Below are positions 1 to 11,782 of a stretch of 64,000 nucleotides of DNA, piece after piece. How positions within the stretch are numbered: the first letter of the stretch is position 1; every line of letters begins with the position of its first letter. The notes under the pieces were generated by a model, which saw nothing but the letters and a program-made list of their open reading frames with translations, had not been told where the DNA came from and ran no database searches. The DNA is taken from the NCBI GenBank assembly GCA_019055375.1, contig JAHQIW010005320.1:62001-126000 (forward strand), given 5' to 3'. The stretch comes from Parelaphostrongylus tenuis. Lineage: Eukaryota; Nematoda; Chromadorea; Rhabditida; Metastrongylidae. Position numbers and translations under genes: made by a program.

Positions 1-807
1 TATTCATGCAGAGTAGAAAGCAGCCTACATGGCATGTCGTTTGTGTGTTCGACAGGTATGGTAAAGATTACGCATTGCGTATTCTGCGTATTCCGTGATT
101 CGTGGCCTTTTGAAGGCCGTCTCACCGCCTTAAGCTACAGACCAAGAATGGAGTGCGCGGGGTACCGAGGTTGGATTGCCTCCAATTGTACAGCTTAGTC
201 CTCCTTGGGTTCCTGACTCAGCCTTCGAAGGGTGATCTTATGTCTTCACGATCTTGATTTCAAGGAACTCGTTTTTGGAGGCAATCTTCTGCTCGGACTT
301 TTTACCATTTGATTCAAAGATGATGTTGAACCGAAATCAAGAGGTGAAGGTAGAAACGAAAGAATAACCGACAGTTCAGGGATGATGTACAAGCCAAAAT
401 TCATTTAATGACTCGCATATTCGTGAGCCTTCCAGTCATAGTCAATCACTCTGCTGAATTGTGATTTCCGTATTTACAGCAAACTTTTGCAGTAACCTTC
501 TTCTAGCCTTTTCGTAAATACGCAAGAAGCGTAGGACAGTGAGAAACGCTGAAAACTCTATCAACACAACCGCATCACCGTCAAAATCTCTCAAAGCTCC
601 CACATTCAGTCCATTCTGTGCAATGCTGCCATCCGAATAATTTTCCTTGTGAATTAAGCAGTCAGCGGTCATATACGCTTCACACCCTGCAACCAACCTT
701 GCTGTCAAAGTGTGTCATAAATTCCCCATTGATTTCTAAATAAATGGTGATTTTTTCTAGTGAGCGCTACTAAAAACATTTTCTCAAATTCTGTATTTTC
801 ACAATAT
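1..807. other. Intergenic, no gene recognised
   Basis: Nothing identifiable. One 88-codon ORF on the minus strand (442-708) has no motif I recognise and is probably chance. Confidence 0.5.
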
Positions 808-1062
808 GTACTGTGCAAAAACGTTCGCGTCAGCCGGGATTCGAACCCAGATCTCACTCTTTCCGGAAGCGTATGCTAACCGTTGCACTACCGACGCTGG
901 TGCGTCAGCCGTCAGCGTCGGTAGTGCAACGGTTAGCATACGCTTCCGGAAAGAGTGAGATCTGGGTTCGAATCCCGGCTGACGCGAACGTTTTTGGACA
1001 GTACTCCACATATTGGGTATACTTATAATATCATACCACTGCAAGTGGCAGTCAAAATAGAA
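808..1062. repeat. Inverted pair of tRNA-like sequences (SINE-A family)
   Basis: Two tRNA-like sequences lie tail-out as a near-perfect palindrome. The left arm (821-899, minus) and right arm (913-991, plus) match over about 79 nt, with a 13-nt spacer. With one mismatch the arms extend to 808 and 1004. Each arm has an A-box-like CAACGGTTAGCA and a perfect B box GGTTCGAATCC with a 5-bp T stem. The anticodon-like loop TCCGGAA lacks U33 and the acceptor stem is irregular, so these are tRNA-derived repeats rather than functional tRNAs. To the right is a family tail (TATTGGGTATA, then CAAGTGGCAGTCAAA) shared with copies at 29.8-30.2 kb. Confidence 0.85.
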
Positions 1063-4035
1063 AGAATTATGACTGATTATTGTATTTTCACAGATGCGAT
1101 GAATAGATAAGTACGCTATAGAATTCCACTGCGGGTCAGAAGAGCACAATTAATACACCACTTACTCAGATAGCACATGGTTATTGACTATAGTCATCAT
1201 TCTGGTCTGGTTCATGCTACATACACCAAATTTAAATCTTCCCCTTACCCGTTATAATGTCCGAGGAGTCACAAAAAAAAACTCTGTGAATAGCTATGTA
1301 TTCATCAATGAGCAATCACCAGGTTGCGAACATTAAAAGATTGACTTTGCAAATAAATATTGAAGAAAAAATTAGTAAGAAGAGTAAACACAAAACAGCA
1401 AGAAATTCAAAATCTAAAAGAGCAAGAAATGTAAGGGCACATATAGATTGGCACAATGCAAATCTCATAATTGGAAAAGCTGTTAGAACTACGAATAAAA
1501 AATGACAAGAAGTTCTTTTACTAATTGAATCAAATGGAATAACTAATTGCCAGGACTTTTACTGATAAACAGGTACCCGAAAGCAAATGATCATTCCTTC
1601 AGAAGGCAACAATCCAATCATATCTAGAGCTCCGAGTGAGAACTAAATTTGAATTAACAAGATAAGATGCAGTAATTACTTTTCGACCTTATGGTAACAA
1701 TGCGAAAAAATCTATACTTATATCTGTGATACGGAGATGCAAATACGGCGGGTGAAAGCATTTTGTGACAGAAAAAAACCAATGAAACAGACCAGTTGCT
1801 TTTTTGCGAACACCTATATAAAAGTTTTGCTTGGTATGGCTAAGGGCCAAATGTGGCTAAGATGTATGATTATCACATACGGCGGCACAATCGCCCAGAT
1901 GTCTTCGGTTGGGGTGAATATGCGACCGAAGCGATAATTGGTCGCCACTTACTGTATCTGGCTAAAATAATTTTTCTTCTAAAACATAAAGTGACCTAAG
2001 CCTCTATAAGAAATAAGACTTCATATAACCATATAAATATCATAACATGCCCCTTTCTTACATCTTTTCCTTATTGGGTCTGTCCTGGCTGAAACTGACT
2101 ATGACATTGAAAAAGTATGCCAGCAATTGTTACCATTACCCATGCTGATGGAAATCAGTTTCCGATCCTCTGGCAAATAGACTACTTTGCAAACGGCTTA
2201 AAACATACTTTATAGGTTGTCAAAGAAATCAGCAACAAAAAGCCACTCCTCTTGTGATGTACTGGGACTACTGTCGTTTCGTGCATTACCGCTGGAGAAA
2301 GGAGACAGATCAGTGTTTGGACGAATTTCTCTGACGAACGACGAATCTGACGAAAACACGTAATAAAATAGCTCAAGCTCAATCATACAATACTATCAAT
2401 ATGGAAGAATCTAACAGAACTATGAGAAAATAGAAATGTGTAAAAGATATTGCTGAGCAAGGTTACCAACGCCAAGCAATGCTCCGGTAAAGAAAACTAC
2501 TGGATGGAGCATAGAATACCCACATCACAAGAGTATCCTCCAATGGACTACAGACTTGGAACGATTCATTTCTGAAAAAGCCCAAAGACGTCAAAAGATG
2601 ATCGGATGAGTATTTTGCGCCTTTTCGTTATCCGCACGCTCTTCCGTCCCCTTGGTCCCTTCTAATTTTCTGAAAAGTTTTAGTAGTCATTCGATAGCGC
2701 AAATCACGGAATTTTTGATGGTCTGCTTCATTTCCTACAACGCCTTTTCATTGCGCTGTAAAAGCAGAAATAAAATTCTTTCTATACCTGGCATTTTTAG
2801 GTGGACAAAGCTACTTTTATAGACATTTAGTAATCATGCAATGGCTTAAATCTCAAATAATTCTACTGAGTATTTGATTTTGCCAAAGGGTCTTTCAATG
2901 CCCTGTAGTATCCAAGTGAAAATCAGGTTTACTCCGCACGCATTTTTCGCTCCAGTGCGTGGATGGGATTTCTCAAAATTGGCAGAAAGTCATCGGGCTT
3001 TCGCAGTGTTACTGTTATTTGCGGAGCCCCAATCTTGTTCTTGCGTCACTGCGCATTGAAAATTTTTGTAGAAAGATAGGTATATTATTAAAATAGTCGA
3101 AATTTGAGCTATCGAATGACTACTTAAATTGTAAAGGAGTATCTTTTCCAACGGAAAATGCTCGTATGTGAAATATAGTCCTGCTTTTAGTATTACAACG
3201 TGATAAGGAAGCCATTTTAAAAATGAAGTGCATCTTTTGATTTTACGAGATTTGAGCTAGCGCATGACTGCTAAAACTCGAAAAAAAATCTAAGAGCGCA
3301 GATCCATTTTTAAAAGTTCGGAACAGACTGGAAATGCAGAGAATGATCCAGGTCTGCGAAATCCAGTTTTCTTTCACCTGATACGGCGCATTTAAAAGGC
3401 TCTTCTTAGTGTCAGACACTCCAATACAGCAAAATTTTATCTCTGCAATAATAGCGTATAAAAAAGCCTTTCAGGAAATGAAATACAAATTCTTGTCACT
3501 CAGGCCGTCAAATGATTATTGAAGCTCTTAAACTAAACAGTGAAAAGTTTCTTGCGTTGGGTCGAAACAGAGGGCGGATAAGGAAGAGTATCGAGAGTTT
3601 CTATACGCACCTATTGTCAGTTCAGCTGCATGAAAATGTGGTGCAGATTAAGCTATCAAGTCAACAAATGGAAGAAACGAAGTAGATGGTTGAGAAAAAC
3701 AGTCACTCAGCATGTATTATCGCAGGCATCTAAAGAGTGAGAGCCAAGGACCTTAAAAAAACAACAACAGCGACGAAGTTTCAGGTTCACATAGCGCCGA
3801 AAATCTCAAAAGGGCGAGAAAAGCAGCGTGGGTGTCACATTCAGGGAATCACACGTACTCTTTCGCGTCCTTCACCTCAGACAGATTCACAGCACTTACA
3901 TTCAGTATACAAGCGATGTTGAAATCGCTTGACAATCTTTTGCCTAGTTGGTGCTTGGTATTTCAAAAGCGTTCTCAACAAGAAAGAGAAGATGCTGCTG
4001 TTGTCAACTGCTTGATTTTCACTTTCTTACTATCC
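1063..4035. other. Intergenic with dispersed repeat modules
   Basis: No gene supported. A Lys/Arg-rich 69-codon ORF (1296-1505, plus) has no recognisable domain. A module containing GCTATCGAATGACTACT occurs at 2681-2700 (inverted), 3106-3124 and, diverged, near 3250-3275; it recurs throughout the window. Confidence 0.5.
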
Positions 4036-4112
4036 ACGAGCGCATGTAGCACAGCGCTTGGAGGTGCTCTGGATACCACACATGGTTGACGGTTCGATCT
4101 TGCTCTCATGGT
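4036..4112 (+). repeat. tRNA-like SINE head (family B)
   Basis: A-box-like GTAGCACAGCGCTTGG is followed about 45 nt later by B-box-like GGTTCGATCTTG. Similar sequence lies at 10.1 kb (minus) and, more decayed, at 23.5 kb. No proper acceptor stem is seen, so it is a tRNA-derived repeat. Confidence 0.5.
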
Positions 4113-4509
4113 TGCCCAAGTCATCTGTCCCTCCGGGGCTGGAAAATTAGTATCAAACCTGTTTGGGAGGATAAGCAGCACTGACTCGATACACTGATAA
4201 GCCACGGAGAGTCATTGATAAGATCAGACCAGATATGCATGGAATCATCTAAAACGGAGATAACCCTTTTGAGATGAGGATAAAAATCGCTGCGAGCAGC
4301 TCCACTCGCAAAACGGTGCACGACTTTCGTTATTCAATTGCGGTTTCTTTCTCCGTGTCAAATAGAAATCTTGCATTTCTTGCGTTGACACGTTACGGTT
4401 CAGTCTGCACATTTATGCTTTTCGAATAAGTACAGCTTTTATAAGAGTTCTAGCATGCCATACAGCTCTCGCATACACAAGAATTCATCTTGTTTCTGGC
4501 ATTCTTACT
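4113..4509. other. Intergenic, nothing identified
   Basis: Only short ORFs overlapping in several frames (3975-4321, minus); none carries a recognisable motif. Confidence 0.45.
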
Positions 4510-4720
4510 TAATTACTTACATAGATACTTAGATGGTCTATTTTCACTAGTTGTGTAGACCCCAGCACATATCCCAAATGGTACATTGCTGGTCATATGA
4601 TATTTCGTGGTTTCTTGACATAACGAATGTGAATCAACAGGTAGGAAGCCCGGCCAGGGATCCATCGCCGAAATCCATTCCATGGAAATGATAGTTAACC
4701 CCGAGACGGCTATAGAAATC
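4510..4720 (+). repeat. Dispersed repeat E, copy 1
   Basis: The block TTTTCACTAGTTGTGTAGAC followed by CCCAGCACATAT matches 20.73-20.77 kb in direct orientation. The downstream part (TCGCCGAAATCC and the adjacent GCCCGGCCAGGGATCC) matches 20.87-20.91 kb only as its reverse complement. The two copies are therefore rearranged relative to each other. Confidence 0.7.
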
Positions 4721-6404
4721 GATGCGCGCAAAGTGAATTGCAGGATTTTCGTTGTTTGATTTTGAAAAGCACGTTGTTTGATTGAGGGCTTTTTCTTTGC
4801 ATGGCAAAGATTTTCGAATTTCTTGTATTACTATGATAGAATGAAATAATCTTTATTCACTCATATGCCTTTGATTTAGTTCTATGTGTTTTCTATAAGA
4901 AAGACGCTCGTTTACTACGCAATTGTACTGAATTTGGCATTCGATTAATTGTATTGCATTGTACAAAAGGGATCACAACGAAAAATCTTAGTTGTGTTCC
5001 TGTTTAGTTTTACACAAGACCCAAGAATTATCATAATGAATGAAGATTGGAGAACAGCTAATAATTTATCAAAAATTATTATATCTGCTGTATTCGATAA
5101 GTGTTCATCGAAAAAATCATTCGTTTATTTCCAACTATTCAAAGTTGAGATAAGCGAGAAAAGGTTGAGTACTTCTAGATAGTGGAACAATTCTGAGCGG
5201 GAAGGGACAATCGTGTTTGAATAAAAGGCTTAGAACATCGGCATTATGCACTCTATCAGTCACAAATATGTGCTTCCAAAGAAGTGTTCTCGTTGCTTCT
5301 CTTCCATCCGCACCCATATTCAAGTGAATTATTTTTTATTCCTTTTCAAGGCTTTCAAATATCGAGAATCTGAACAGTGTGTTTTATTTTCCACATGGTT
5401 TCTACATTATGCTGTAAAGGTGAAGAAAAACTCGGTTTTTATGTGTAGTACGGCGATAAATTTTTAAGTCGATTTTATTCGCTGGTCAGAATCTTTTCAC
5501 AGAAGTGTTAGTAATCATTGAAAAGCTCACTCTGGCTGCAAATATGCTATTCCAATTTTTGACGCTCTCTTTTATGTCGCTAAAGCATTCAAAATAAGAT
5601 TTATTTTCTCATTCGCCTTTCGCCTTAATTTTTACCACGTGTATAAATCGTGTAAATCGCAGGAAGCACGAAAATCATGTCAGCATGTAGGCAGATTTCC
5701 GTATCATCAGAATCTACGTTTTTATCTAAAGGTGTTGCCGAAGCGGCGAAAAATCCCAAATTGAATAACAATATTTCAAAAATGATCGGTTGTTCCACCT
5801 CAGTCCTGTGTTCGCGCTCCTTGAGTTGACCGGTAAGTAAAGTCGCCAAAAAACATAGCTGAGTAAAATGTGAAGGCATGCGATAGCGACGGCTTGTTAT
5901 TTAGACAATCGCCTGATCTGCTGTGCAACTCGCCAGTAATCAGCTGCATTATGAGTTAAAATGGAGGCAATTATTGTTACTTTAGTGAGGATTTTTTTGC
6001 CGCATAGACAGAAAGTTCAGAGGAATTACGTGATTTTGATACAGCGAAAATTCTGTGCACGCTGACACATGCTTTTCGTGCCTCTAGCGATTTATAAGTA
6101 TAAAATTTTTCTGGATGCTACAGCGCTATAAAAGGGTGTTTAGAAAAACCGGCAACGTATAAATGTAGGCAGATATTTAGGCCTTCAAATAACCCCCAAC
6201 ACTCCTATGAAAATTTCCTGTTCAGCGAATGGACTGTCTTAAAAATTTGTCGTCGCTTAACACATAAGCACCAATTTTTCTTTCACATTCAAGCATCTTT
6301 CGCTGGATCGAGGTTTTCGTCCACATTCAATAACAATTCAATAACACAAATCTCAGCGATCCCAGTAATAAGCTTGGTCTTTGAGAAGAATGTTTCAGTG
6401 TGTT
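4721..6404. other. Intergenic, AT-rich
   Basis: No coding region recognised. Short ORFs at 4949-5182 and 5246-5467 (plus) and 5625-5879 (minus) have no motifs. Segments near 5500 and 6190 resemble modules found near 27.87, 28.6 and 36.6 kb (AGTGTTAGTAA type). Confidence 0.45.
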
Positions 6405-6522
6405 GCTACAGCTAAAAAGATTATTGAGCTTCGCACTTGGCGCCGTGTCGATCGCGCAGCACAATTTACATGTGGCGTCCGGTGCGCGCCGAGTGTGAAA
6501 CTCAATATTCTTCTAGCTGTAA
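6405..6522. repeat. Small palindromic MITE-like repeat, copy 1
   Basis: Imperfect inverted arms of about 29 nt (6417-6445 and 6484-6512) share TTGAG(C/T)TTC(G/A)CACT and GGCGC cores. The centre contains GTCGATCGCGCAGCAC. Outer bases (CTACAGCTA / TAGCTGTAA) extend the palindrome. A second copy is at 8750-8866. Confidence 0.75.
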
Positions 6523-6599
6523 TGACGAACTCAGAAATTCTCTCAAAAACTAAGCCTATCTTTGAAATTTTCAAGATCTGCGCTATCTAATGGATATGA

Positions 6600-7530
6600 A
6601 AGTCTGAAAGAAAAGCCGTGTCTAGCCAAAAATTTCCAGCCTTTTTCAGTCAGTTCCTCGAGGATCTATCCGTACATAGAGGAGATAACGACGAACCTTT
6701 TACACTTGAGTGCGGTCAAACAATCAACGTGGCATTCTTTCGAAGAGCCGAGTGTGATTCACTGTCGATTGCATGACGTATTGGCTATTACGTAGTAGTA
6801 AAGTGTAGGGAACATTCGAGCCACAATGTTATTGATCGAAATGCAGTTGAATGGTTCTCTATAGATTTTTAAAGCTCAAAGAACCGATTTAGAGATTAAC
6901 TCCGTAAAAACGCGTATTCTGGCACCATATCGCATATGTTCGGTTGCCCATAATTCCTTCACGGATTTCGATACTTTCATTAATCCCTAAGAGACGACTC
7001 CTATCGAGTTTGATACGCGATTTTTGAACGACTTTCTCGCTGGGTAAAAGTTTTCTTCTAAGCAATTGATAATCATTCAAAAATCTAAATCTCTTCAACT
7101 TTATCGATATGTTTTTATTATCAAAAAAGACTTTTTATAACGTTGTAGCAGGGACAATAAGATTATGTTTCACACTCAGTTTGCCTTACTTTGCTCTGTT
7201 AGGACCTGTATTGGGCACTTCACTAAGGTTTTACTGGTCATTCGATAGCCTATTTCTCAAGGATTTTGAAGGTGTAATTGATCTTTGAACAGTTAGCATA
7301 GTCCGATGTAGAAGCGGAAAGACCATTGTATTTCTGTCTTAAAATTTTACCTCACCGCTTAGACGTCACAGGTGCTTTATTGGTGATCACAGCCAAAAAT
7401 TTATATATCACAGGCATCTTATCGTTACACAAAGAGTTGATATTACGATTGGTATTTTACAAAGGTTTTTTGATATAAGAATCGGCTACTTGTCTTGAAA
7501 ATCTTCATTTCTCAGCGGGAGTACGATATT
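6600..7530 (+). repeat. Repeat D, copy 1
   Basis: About 900 bp. 6620-7290 matches 62250-62950 in inverted orientation, for example GCATGACGTATTGGC here against GCCAATACGTCATGC there. 7060-7520 matches 63530-64000 in direct orientation (CTCACCGCTTAGACGTCA, TTTTTTGATATAA). A minus ORF (6889-7098) has a diverged, frameshifted counterpart in the other copy, but I recognise no protein family. Possibly a non-autonomous DNA transposon. Confidence 0.75.
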
Positions 7531-8056
7531 CTTTTAAAAACAGCAATGTTTTGACGCTTACCGTGCGTCTACATCTCTTGTCTTGCATGAACGTAGTTTG
7601 AAACTATATCTTCCAACTAAACACCTCTAATAAAGGTCTGTGTCTAGATAACTATGGATGGTATGTAGCTGGAGTATGTGTAGGGAGAGCGCGAGTTAAT
7701 AATTGCGGATAATACTCGATACTTTTCCCCTATCCGCACCCATATTCAGAAAAGCGTATTCTTTTTTTAAGAACTTCAGCAATCATTAATATTATTATAC
7801 TTTTATATTTTCTTTAGCAATCATTTTCTTCGGAAGCTGGAATTTAAAAGATTCAAACGTTCTATTTCAATTTTGAGCGGTTCTTTATATTATGCTGTAA
7901 TAATGAAACAAATTTTTTTTCACACTGGAGAATCTTCCGCTGGATACAGTTTTTCATTCAAAATTTCAACAACCGTTCGATGACACAAATCTCAACGAAT
8001 TCAATGATTTGCCTGGATTTTGGGAATGACTTTTCAACATTATATCTTTCCTTCGA
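7531..8056. other. Intergenic, nothing identified
   Basis: AT-rich sequence with no ORF of note; no structure found beyond weak dispersed-repeat similarity. Confidence 0.4.
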
Positions 8057-8178
8057 GTGCTTTATTTAAGACCACTCTCGAATTTCAATAGATCCTTACA
8101 TTTTTATTTGAGCCAATATGTCATGTGGTCTGGTAAGGGCTCTTGTACAGCCTGAGACACGTGTTTCGTCCTTACGTC
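8057..8178 (-). repeat. Inverted partial copy of hammerhead unit
   Basis: This is the reverse complement of the 3' half of the units that follow: stem II distal strand, GAAA, ACACGTGT stem III, then the tail with GGGCTCTTGTACAGCC and the CATGTGGTCT block. It ends within ribozyme stem II at CGTCCTTAC and lacks CTGATGA. Together with the right-hand units it forms a foldback with arms of about 110 bp. Confidence 0.8.
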
Positions 8179-8315
8179 GAGTGCGAAAACACTCTGTGTT
8201 AGGTGAGTGTTTCACTTGACATAGAGTGTAAAGCGTACGTCGTCGATAACTATATATAAGGAGTGTAAGGCTCCCTAGAGAACTGACTATAAAAGATCGA
8301 CAGACGACGGGTTCT

Positions 8316-8358
8316 GCCCGGCTGATGAGTCTGTAAGGACGAAACACGTGTCTCGGGC
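8316..8358 (+). ncRNA. Type I hammerhead ribozyme, complete
   Basis: Stem I GCCCGG (8316-8321) pairs with TCGGGC (8353-8358), 6 of 6 including one G-U. Core CTGATGA is 8322-8328. Stem II is GTC (8329-8331) with GAC (8338-8340). G12-A13-A14 is 8341-8343. Stem III is ACACGTGT (8344-8351), with A15.1 pairing U16.1. Cleavage is predicted after C17 at 8352 (GUC site). All conserved positions are present. An upstream CGGG...CCCG hairpin (about 8308-8320) could compete with stem I. Confidence 0.92.
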
Positions 8359-8634
8359 TGTACAAGAGCCCTTACCAGACCACATGACATGTTGGCTTAA
8401 ACAAAAATGAAAGGATCTATTGAAATTCGAGCGTGGTCTTAATAAAGTACTCGAAGGAAATGTATAATATGATGAAAATACCACCAGCTAGCAATCGAGT
8501 GCGAAAACACTCTGTGTTAGGTGAAAGTTTCACTTGATATAGAGTGTAAAGCGTACGTCATCGGTAGCTATATATAAGGAGTGTAAGGCTCCCGAGAGAA
8601 GTGACTATAAAAAGATCGACAGACGACGGGTTCT

Positions 8635-8677
8635 GCCCGGCTGATGAGTCTGTAAGGACGAAACACGTGTCTCGGGC
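8635..8677 (+). ncRNA. Type I hammerhead ribozyme, complete
   Basis: This has the same sequence as the copy 319 bp upstream. Stem I is 8635-8640 with 8672-8677, core CTGATGA 8641-8647, stem II 8648-8650 with 8657-8659, GAAA 8660-8663, U16.1 at 8670. Cleavage is predicted after C17 at 8671. Confidence 0.92.
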
Positions 8678-8749
8678 TGTACAAGAGCCCTTACCAGACC
8701 ACATGACATGTTGGCTCAAAAAAATGAAAGGACTTTTCAACGTGTTGTT

Positions 8750-8866
8750 CAACTATAAGAATATTAAGTTTCGCACTCGGCGCCTTGTCGATCGCGCAGC
8801 GCGATTCACATGTAGCGTACGATGCGCGCTGAGTGCTGAATTCAATATCCTTTTACTGTAGCAATG
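8750..8866. repeat. Small palindromic MITE-like repeat, copy 2
   Basis: Second copy of the 6405-6522 element: arms with TTTCGCACTCGGCGCC and GCGCGCTGAGTGCTGAA around a GTCGATCGCGCAGCGC centre. It abuts the end of the hammerhead dimer. Confidence 0.75.
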
Positions 8867-10106
8867 CAGTAAGAAGATTCTTTTAAAATCAAGCATATCA
8901 CTGAAATTGTTGAGATTTCTGCTTTCGAATGCTTGAATGTGGAACACGATTTCATTCTCACTGCTAAACGCGCGAAGAGATCAATTTTTTTGTCAAAAAG
9001 CATGGGCACTAATGAAATCCTCGGAAGCTAGCTATCAACAGGTCATTGAAAAGGCGATGGCTTGATATCAATGCTGCGAAATCCATCCACATACCAGTGA
9101 AGGGTATGTGCGCCGTTGTGAAATGGAATCTTAATTTTAGTCTCGCAACGCAACAAATGATTTTTCCTGTAAATTCAAAAGCAATACCATATTCATCGAC
9201 ATTTGTGCTATCGAATGATTAGTTGTTTAGGAAGAGCTTTGTTAAGCGAAAAATGCTTTAATGTGGAATGAAATATTAAGTTAACCTTTGTGATATAATG
9301 AAAGCCAATCATGAAGTAGATACACCGTTTGAATCCTCTACACTGAGTTATCGAATAGTTATTAAAATGTCTAAAAAAAGCAGAAATAAGCCGTTTTCAA
9401 TATGGGTGTGTGTGAGGGAAAAATCCAGAATTCTTCTTTGAAGATATATTTCTGATCAATAGTTCAAATCATGCCAATGTTCCAAATCTTTTTTTTTCAG
9501 ACGCGATTGTCATATACGCGTTCTTTCACTATCCATGCTCAACTTTTTCTGTCATGCGCTATCTGCGAGTAATGCTTATAAACGAATGATTGATGCAAAC
9601 TCAGTTATAGTGGGAGTTATCGACGAACTGTTATTGCATACCCCTTGCATCATCATTTTCGATAAATTACTAATTGTTTTTTCAACCCGCATTCACTATA
9701 ATGATTTTGGGTCTTGTATAAAACTAAATGAGTGCATAATGCTTCGGTCATGGAACCAAATCTTCAGTTGAGCTATCTGGTCTTTCCCCGATTCCTTTTC
9801 TCCACAGCTTCAAGACTCTAAAATTGAAGCCCTATATCCATGGTCTTCTGAGCTAATAGAGTATTCTCTAACAAAAAAGCTAATAATAATGCTTTCGACG
9901 TTAAGAAGTTCTGAGGGATGCGCCCATGCATTCGTCTTCAATTTTTAACTTCGTCTGAGGTGATTGAATGCATACCTGGCTCTCACAGTGACTCGTAGTA
10001 GCCTCCTGCTGTGCGGAGTCAGTGCTAATTATGTCCACAGACAAATGTTAGATTAGTCTCGTACCCATTTATCGACCTTGGAGAGTTGGATGGCTTGATA
10101 AGTTAT
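8867..10106. other. Intergenic with dispersed modules
   Basis: No gene supported. A copy of the TATCGAATGA module lies at 9205-9225 and a weaker one near 9342. A 78-codon ORF (9535-9771, plus) has no recognisable domain. Confidence 0.45.
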
Positions 10107-10176
10107 GAGCGTGAAGTCGAACCACTGACCTCGTGTGCGACGTAGACCACCTTTAGGCACTGCATCACATGCGCTC
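10107..10176 (-). repeat. tRNA-like SINE head (family B)
   Basis: On the minus strand, GATGCAGTGCCTAAAGGTGG (A-box region) precedes GTGGTTCGACTTCACGC (B box). It resembles the 4.04-kb copy and the decayed 23.5-kb copy. Confidence 0.5.
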
Positions 10177-10740
10177 GTTCTATTCTCAAGCATGCCACAG
10201 CTTAATGCCAATGACCCGATTTGAGATAGACGAAAAAATGAATAAAATGATTATGCAAAGAAACTTCGGAGGAGTTTAGAAAATTCCTTGGTACGAACAG
10301 AGCAGAATCCCCTCTTATGCAGTATGCTGTGTTGATAGTATCCAGTACTGAGTGGGAAAACTGAAGTGTTGAGCGTTTGAGAGAAGGTGTTCAGTATGAG
10401 AACGAAAAGTTCTATATGAGAACTATTCCACTGTAATTAGGGAGATGTTTGACAGCAAAAGGTCTGGGCCACTTTAAAATTTTTCGTGGCTGTGAAGAAA
10501 CGAACTGTCCAAAACTCCCCGATATTGTATTGCATGAATCTTGCTTTTAACATACAAGCTCGTCCCTGAATAATAAAGGACTTAATACTTATGGATTGGT
10601 ATTTGATTCCATTGTTTGCTTTGTAGTAGCTTACTCTTCAGTTAAAGAGAGACTTTAATCAAAGAATTCAGAAATTATAATAAAGCATGCCGAGGTTATA
10701 GACAATCGGTCTTGGGAAGAGGCTTCAGAACTTCAGAAGG
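10177..10740. other. Intergenic with one short repeat
   Basis: The block ATGCCGAGGTTATAGACA with GGTCTTGGGA (10687-10717) recurs at 59369-59400. Nothing else identified. Confidence 0.45.
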
Positions 10741-11430
10741 ATAGAAGTAGGGCAAACACATATGTCAGAAAATAGCAATCAGCTAGAGCTATTTCTTTGA
10801 ACAAAAACGTTTGTAACTGCACTGTTTAGAACATTCATGCTAAGTGGTTGACAAAGTATCTGATCTGTGTGGTTCATTAGTGTAAAGAATCAATGGTGAA
10901 CCAGTTATTATTCAGATTATGGGGCTTCTATCTGCCAGTCGTAGGTATCACAGATCCATTTTTGCACAGCTGTGCTCAAATTATCAAAGAGTTACTGTAT
11001 CCGAGATATCAACTTCTTTTGTAGAAACTTAATGTTACCTATTTATCATTCCTCAGATACCTACGGGATAGTGGGTGAATGTCCCAGAAGACTTAGAGCT
11101 TCTTACGATGTTGCCTTCTGTGTATATCTTCTCTGCTTCACTTGAGCAAGAGCACGGCTACAAAGGTATTCTTTCCTTTACACATTACTAGTAACCCCGT
11201 AAAAATGAGTTTATGTCGTGGTTTTGTTACTGACCAATAAAATTGTATAATTTCAATCACGTTAATACTGAGACTACTTTTTCCATATTCTGCTTGATGT
11301 AATAGAATAAATAGTGGCAGATTAAATCTTTTGTGTGAATAATATCACGCCTTTTCCGGACTGTAAGCAAACCATTAAGAAAGATGCGACATCATTGTCA
11401 AGTTCTTTTGATTAGCAAGGGCTTTTCTTT
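10741..11430 (+). repeat. Duplicated segment A, copy 1
   Basis: Diverged direct repeat of 15500-16195. Shared landmarks in order: AACTTAATGTTACC / AACTTAACGTTACC, TTATCATTCCTCAG / TTATCACTCAGC, TGAGCAAGAGCAC, GGTAAcCC-type block, AACCATTAAGAAAGATGC / AACCATCAGGAAAGATGC. Identity is too patchy for a confident gene model. Confidence 0.65.
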
Positions 11431-11533
11431 GTTACGCCTTTCGTTTCAAGTGTTTTTTAGACCACGATCGATATTCAAAATACTTGAGATAGTTATCTTC
11501 GAGTCATGCATGTGGTATGCTATAGGCACTTGT

Positions 11534-11581
11534 ACAGTGCAGTACGCGTGTTTCGGCCTTGCACAGCCTGGTCAGTTGCCA
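11534..11581 (-). ncRNA. Decayed hammerhead ribozyme
   Basis: The minus strand reads stem I TGGCAA, core CTGACCA (11569-11575) with G8 changed to C, stem II GGC...GCC, GAAA, then CACGCGTAC. G8 is catalytic in hammerheads, so this copy should be inactive. Confidence 0.65.
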
Positions 11582-11782
11582 CAGTGCCTTTCGTCTTAGC
11601 CAATTTCTCTGGGGGGGAATCCAATCTCCTTAGCTAGAGAAGACGCAGACGTACTACTCACAAGCGCCATCAAGTAAACCATTCATTTTAAGTGTTTTCT
11701 TAGAACCGCGCTCGAACTTCAATATAGCTGATGATTATCCTTGAGCCAGCAGGTTATGCGGTCTATTACGGGCACTTTTACA

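Larger units (their letters stand above)
8179..8745 (+). mobile_element. Retrozyme-like tandem dimer with hammerheads
   Basis: Two direct units start at about 8177 and 8492 with TCGAGTGCGAAAACACTCTG. They share the blocks CATAGAGTGTAAAGCGTACG, the ribozyme and the tail CTTACCAGACCACATGACAT. Ribozyme cores begin at 8322 and 8641, so predicted cleavage after 8352 and 8671 would release a 319-nt RNA. There is no protein-coding potential; apparent ORFs here follow the repeat. Known metazoan retrozymes are tandem non-coding units a few hundred nt long with type I hammerheads and short stem III, which this matches. Unit 2 is cut off soon after the ribozyme tail. Naming it a retrozyme is inference. 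Confidence 0.8.

Noticed and set aside
821..990. Functional tRNA genes
   Set aside because: The B box is perfect, but U33 is missing, the anticodon stem has a mismatch and the acceptor stem is irregular. Multiple decayed relatives show a repeat family.
8096..8861. Several 64-89 codon ORFs with similar proteins (CSRGVQEPLPDHMTC-like)
   Set aside because: They are translations of the duplicated hammerhead units in several frames and both strands. The similarity comes from the DNA repeat.
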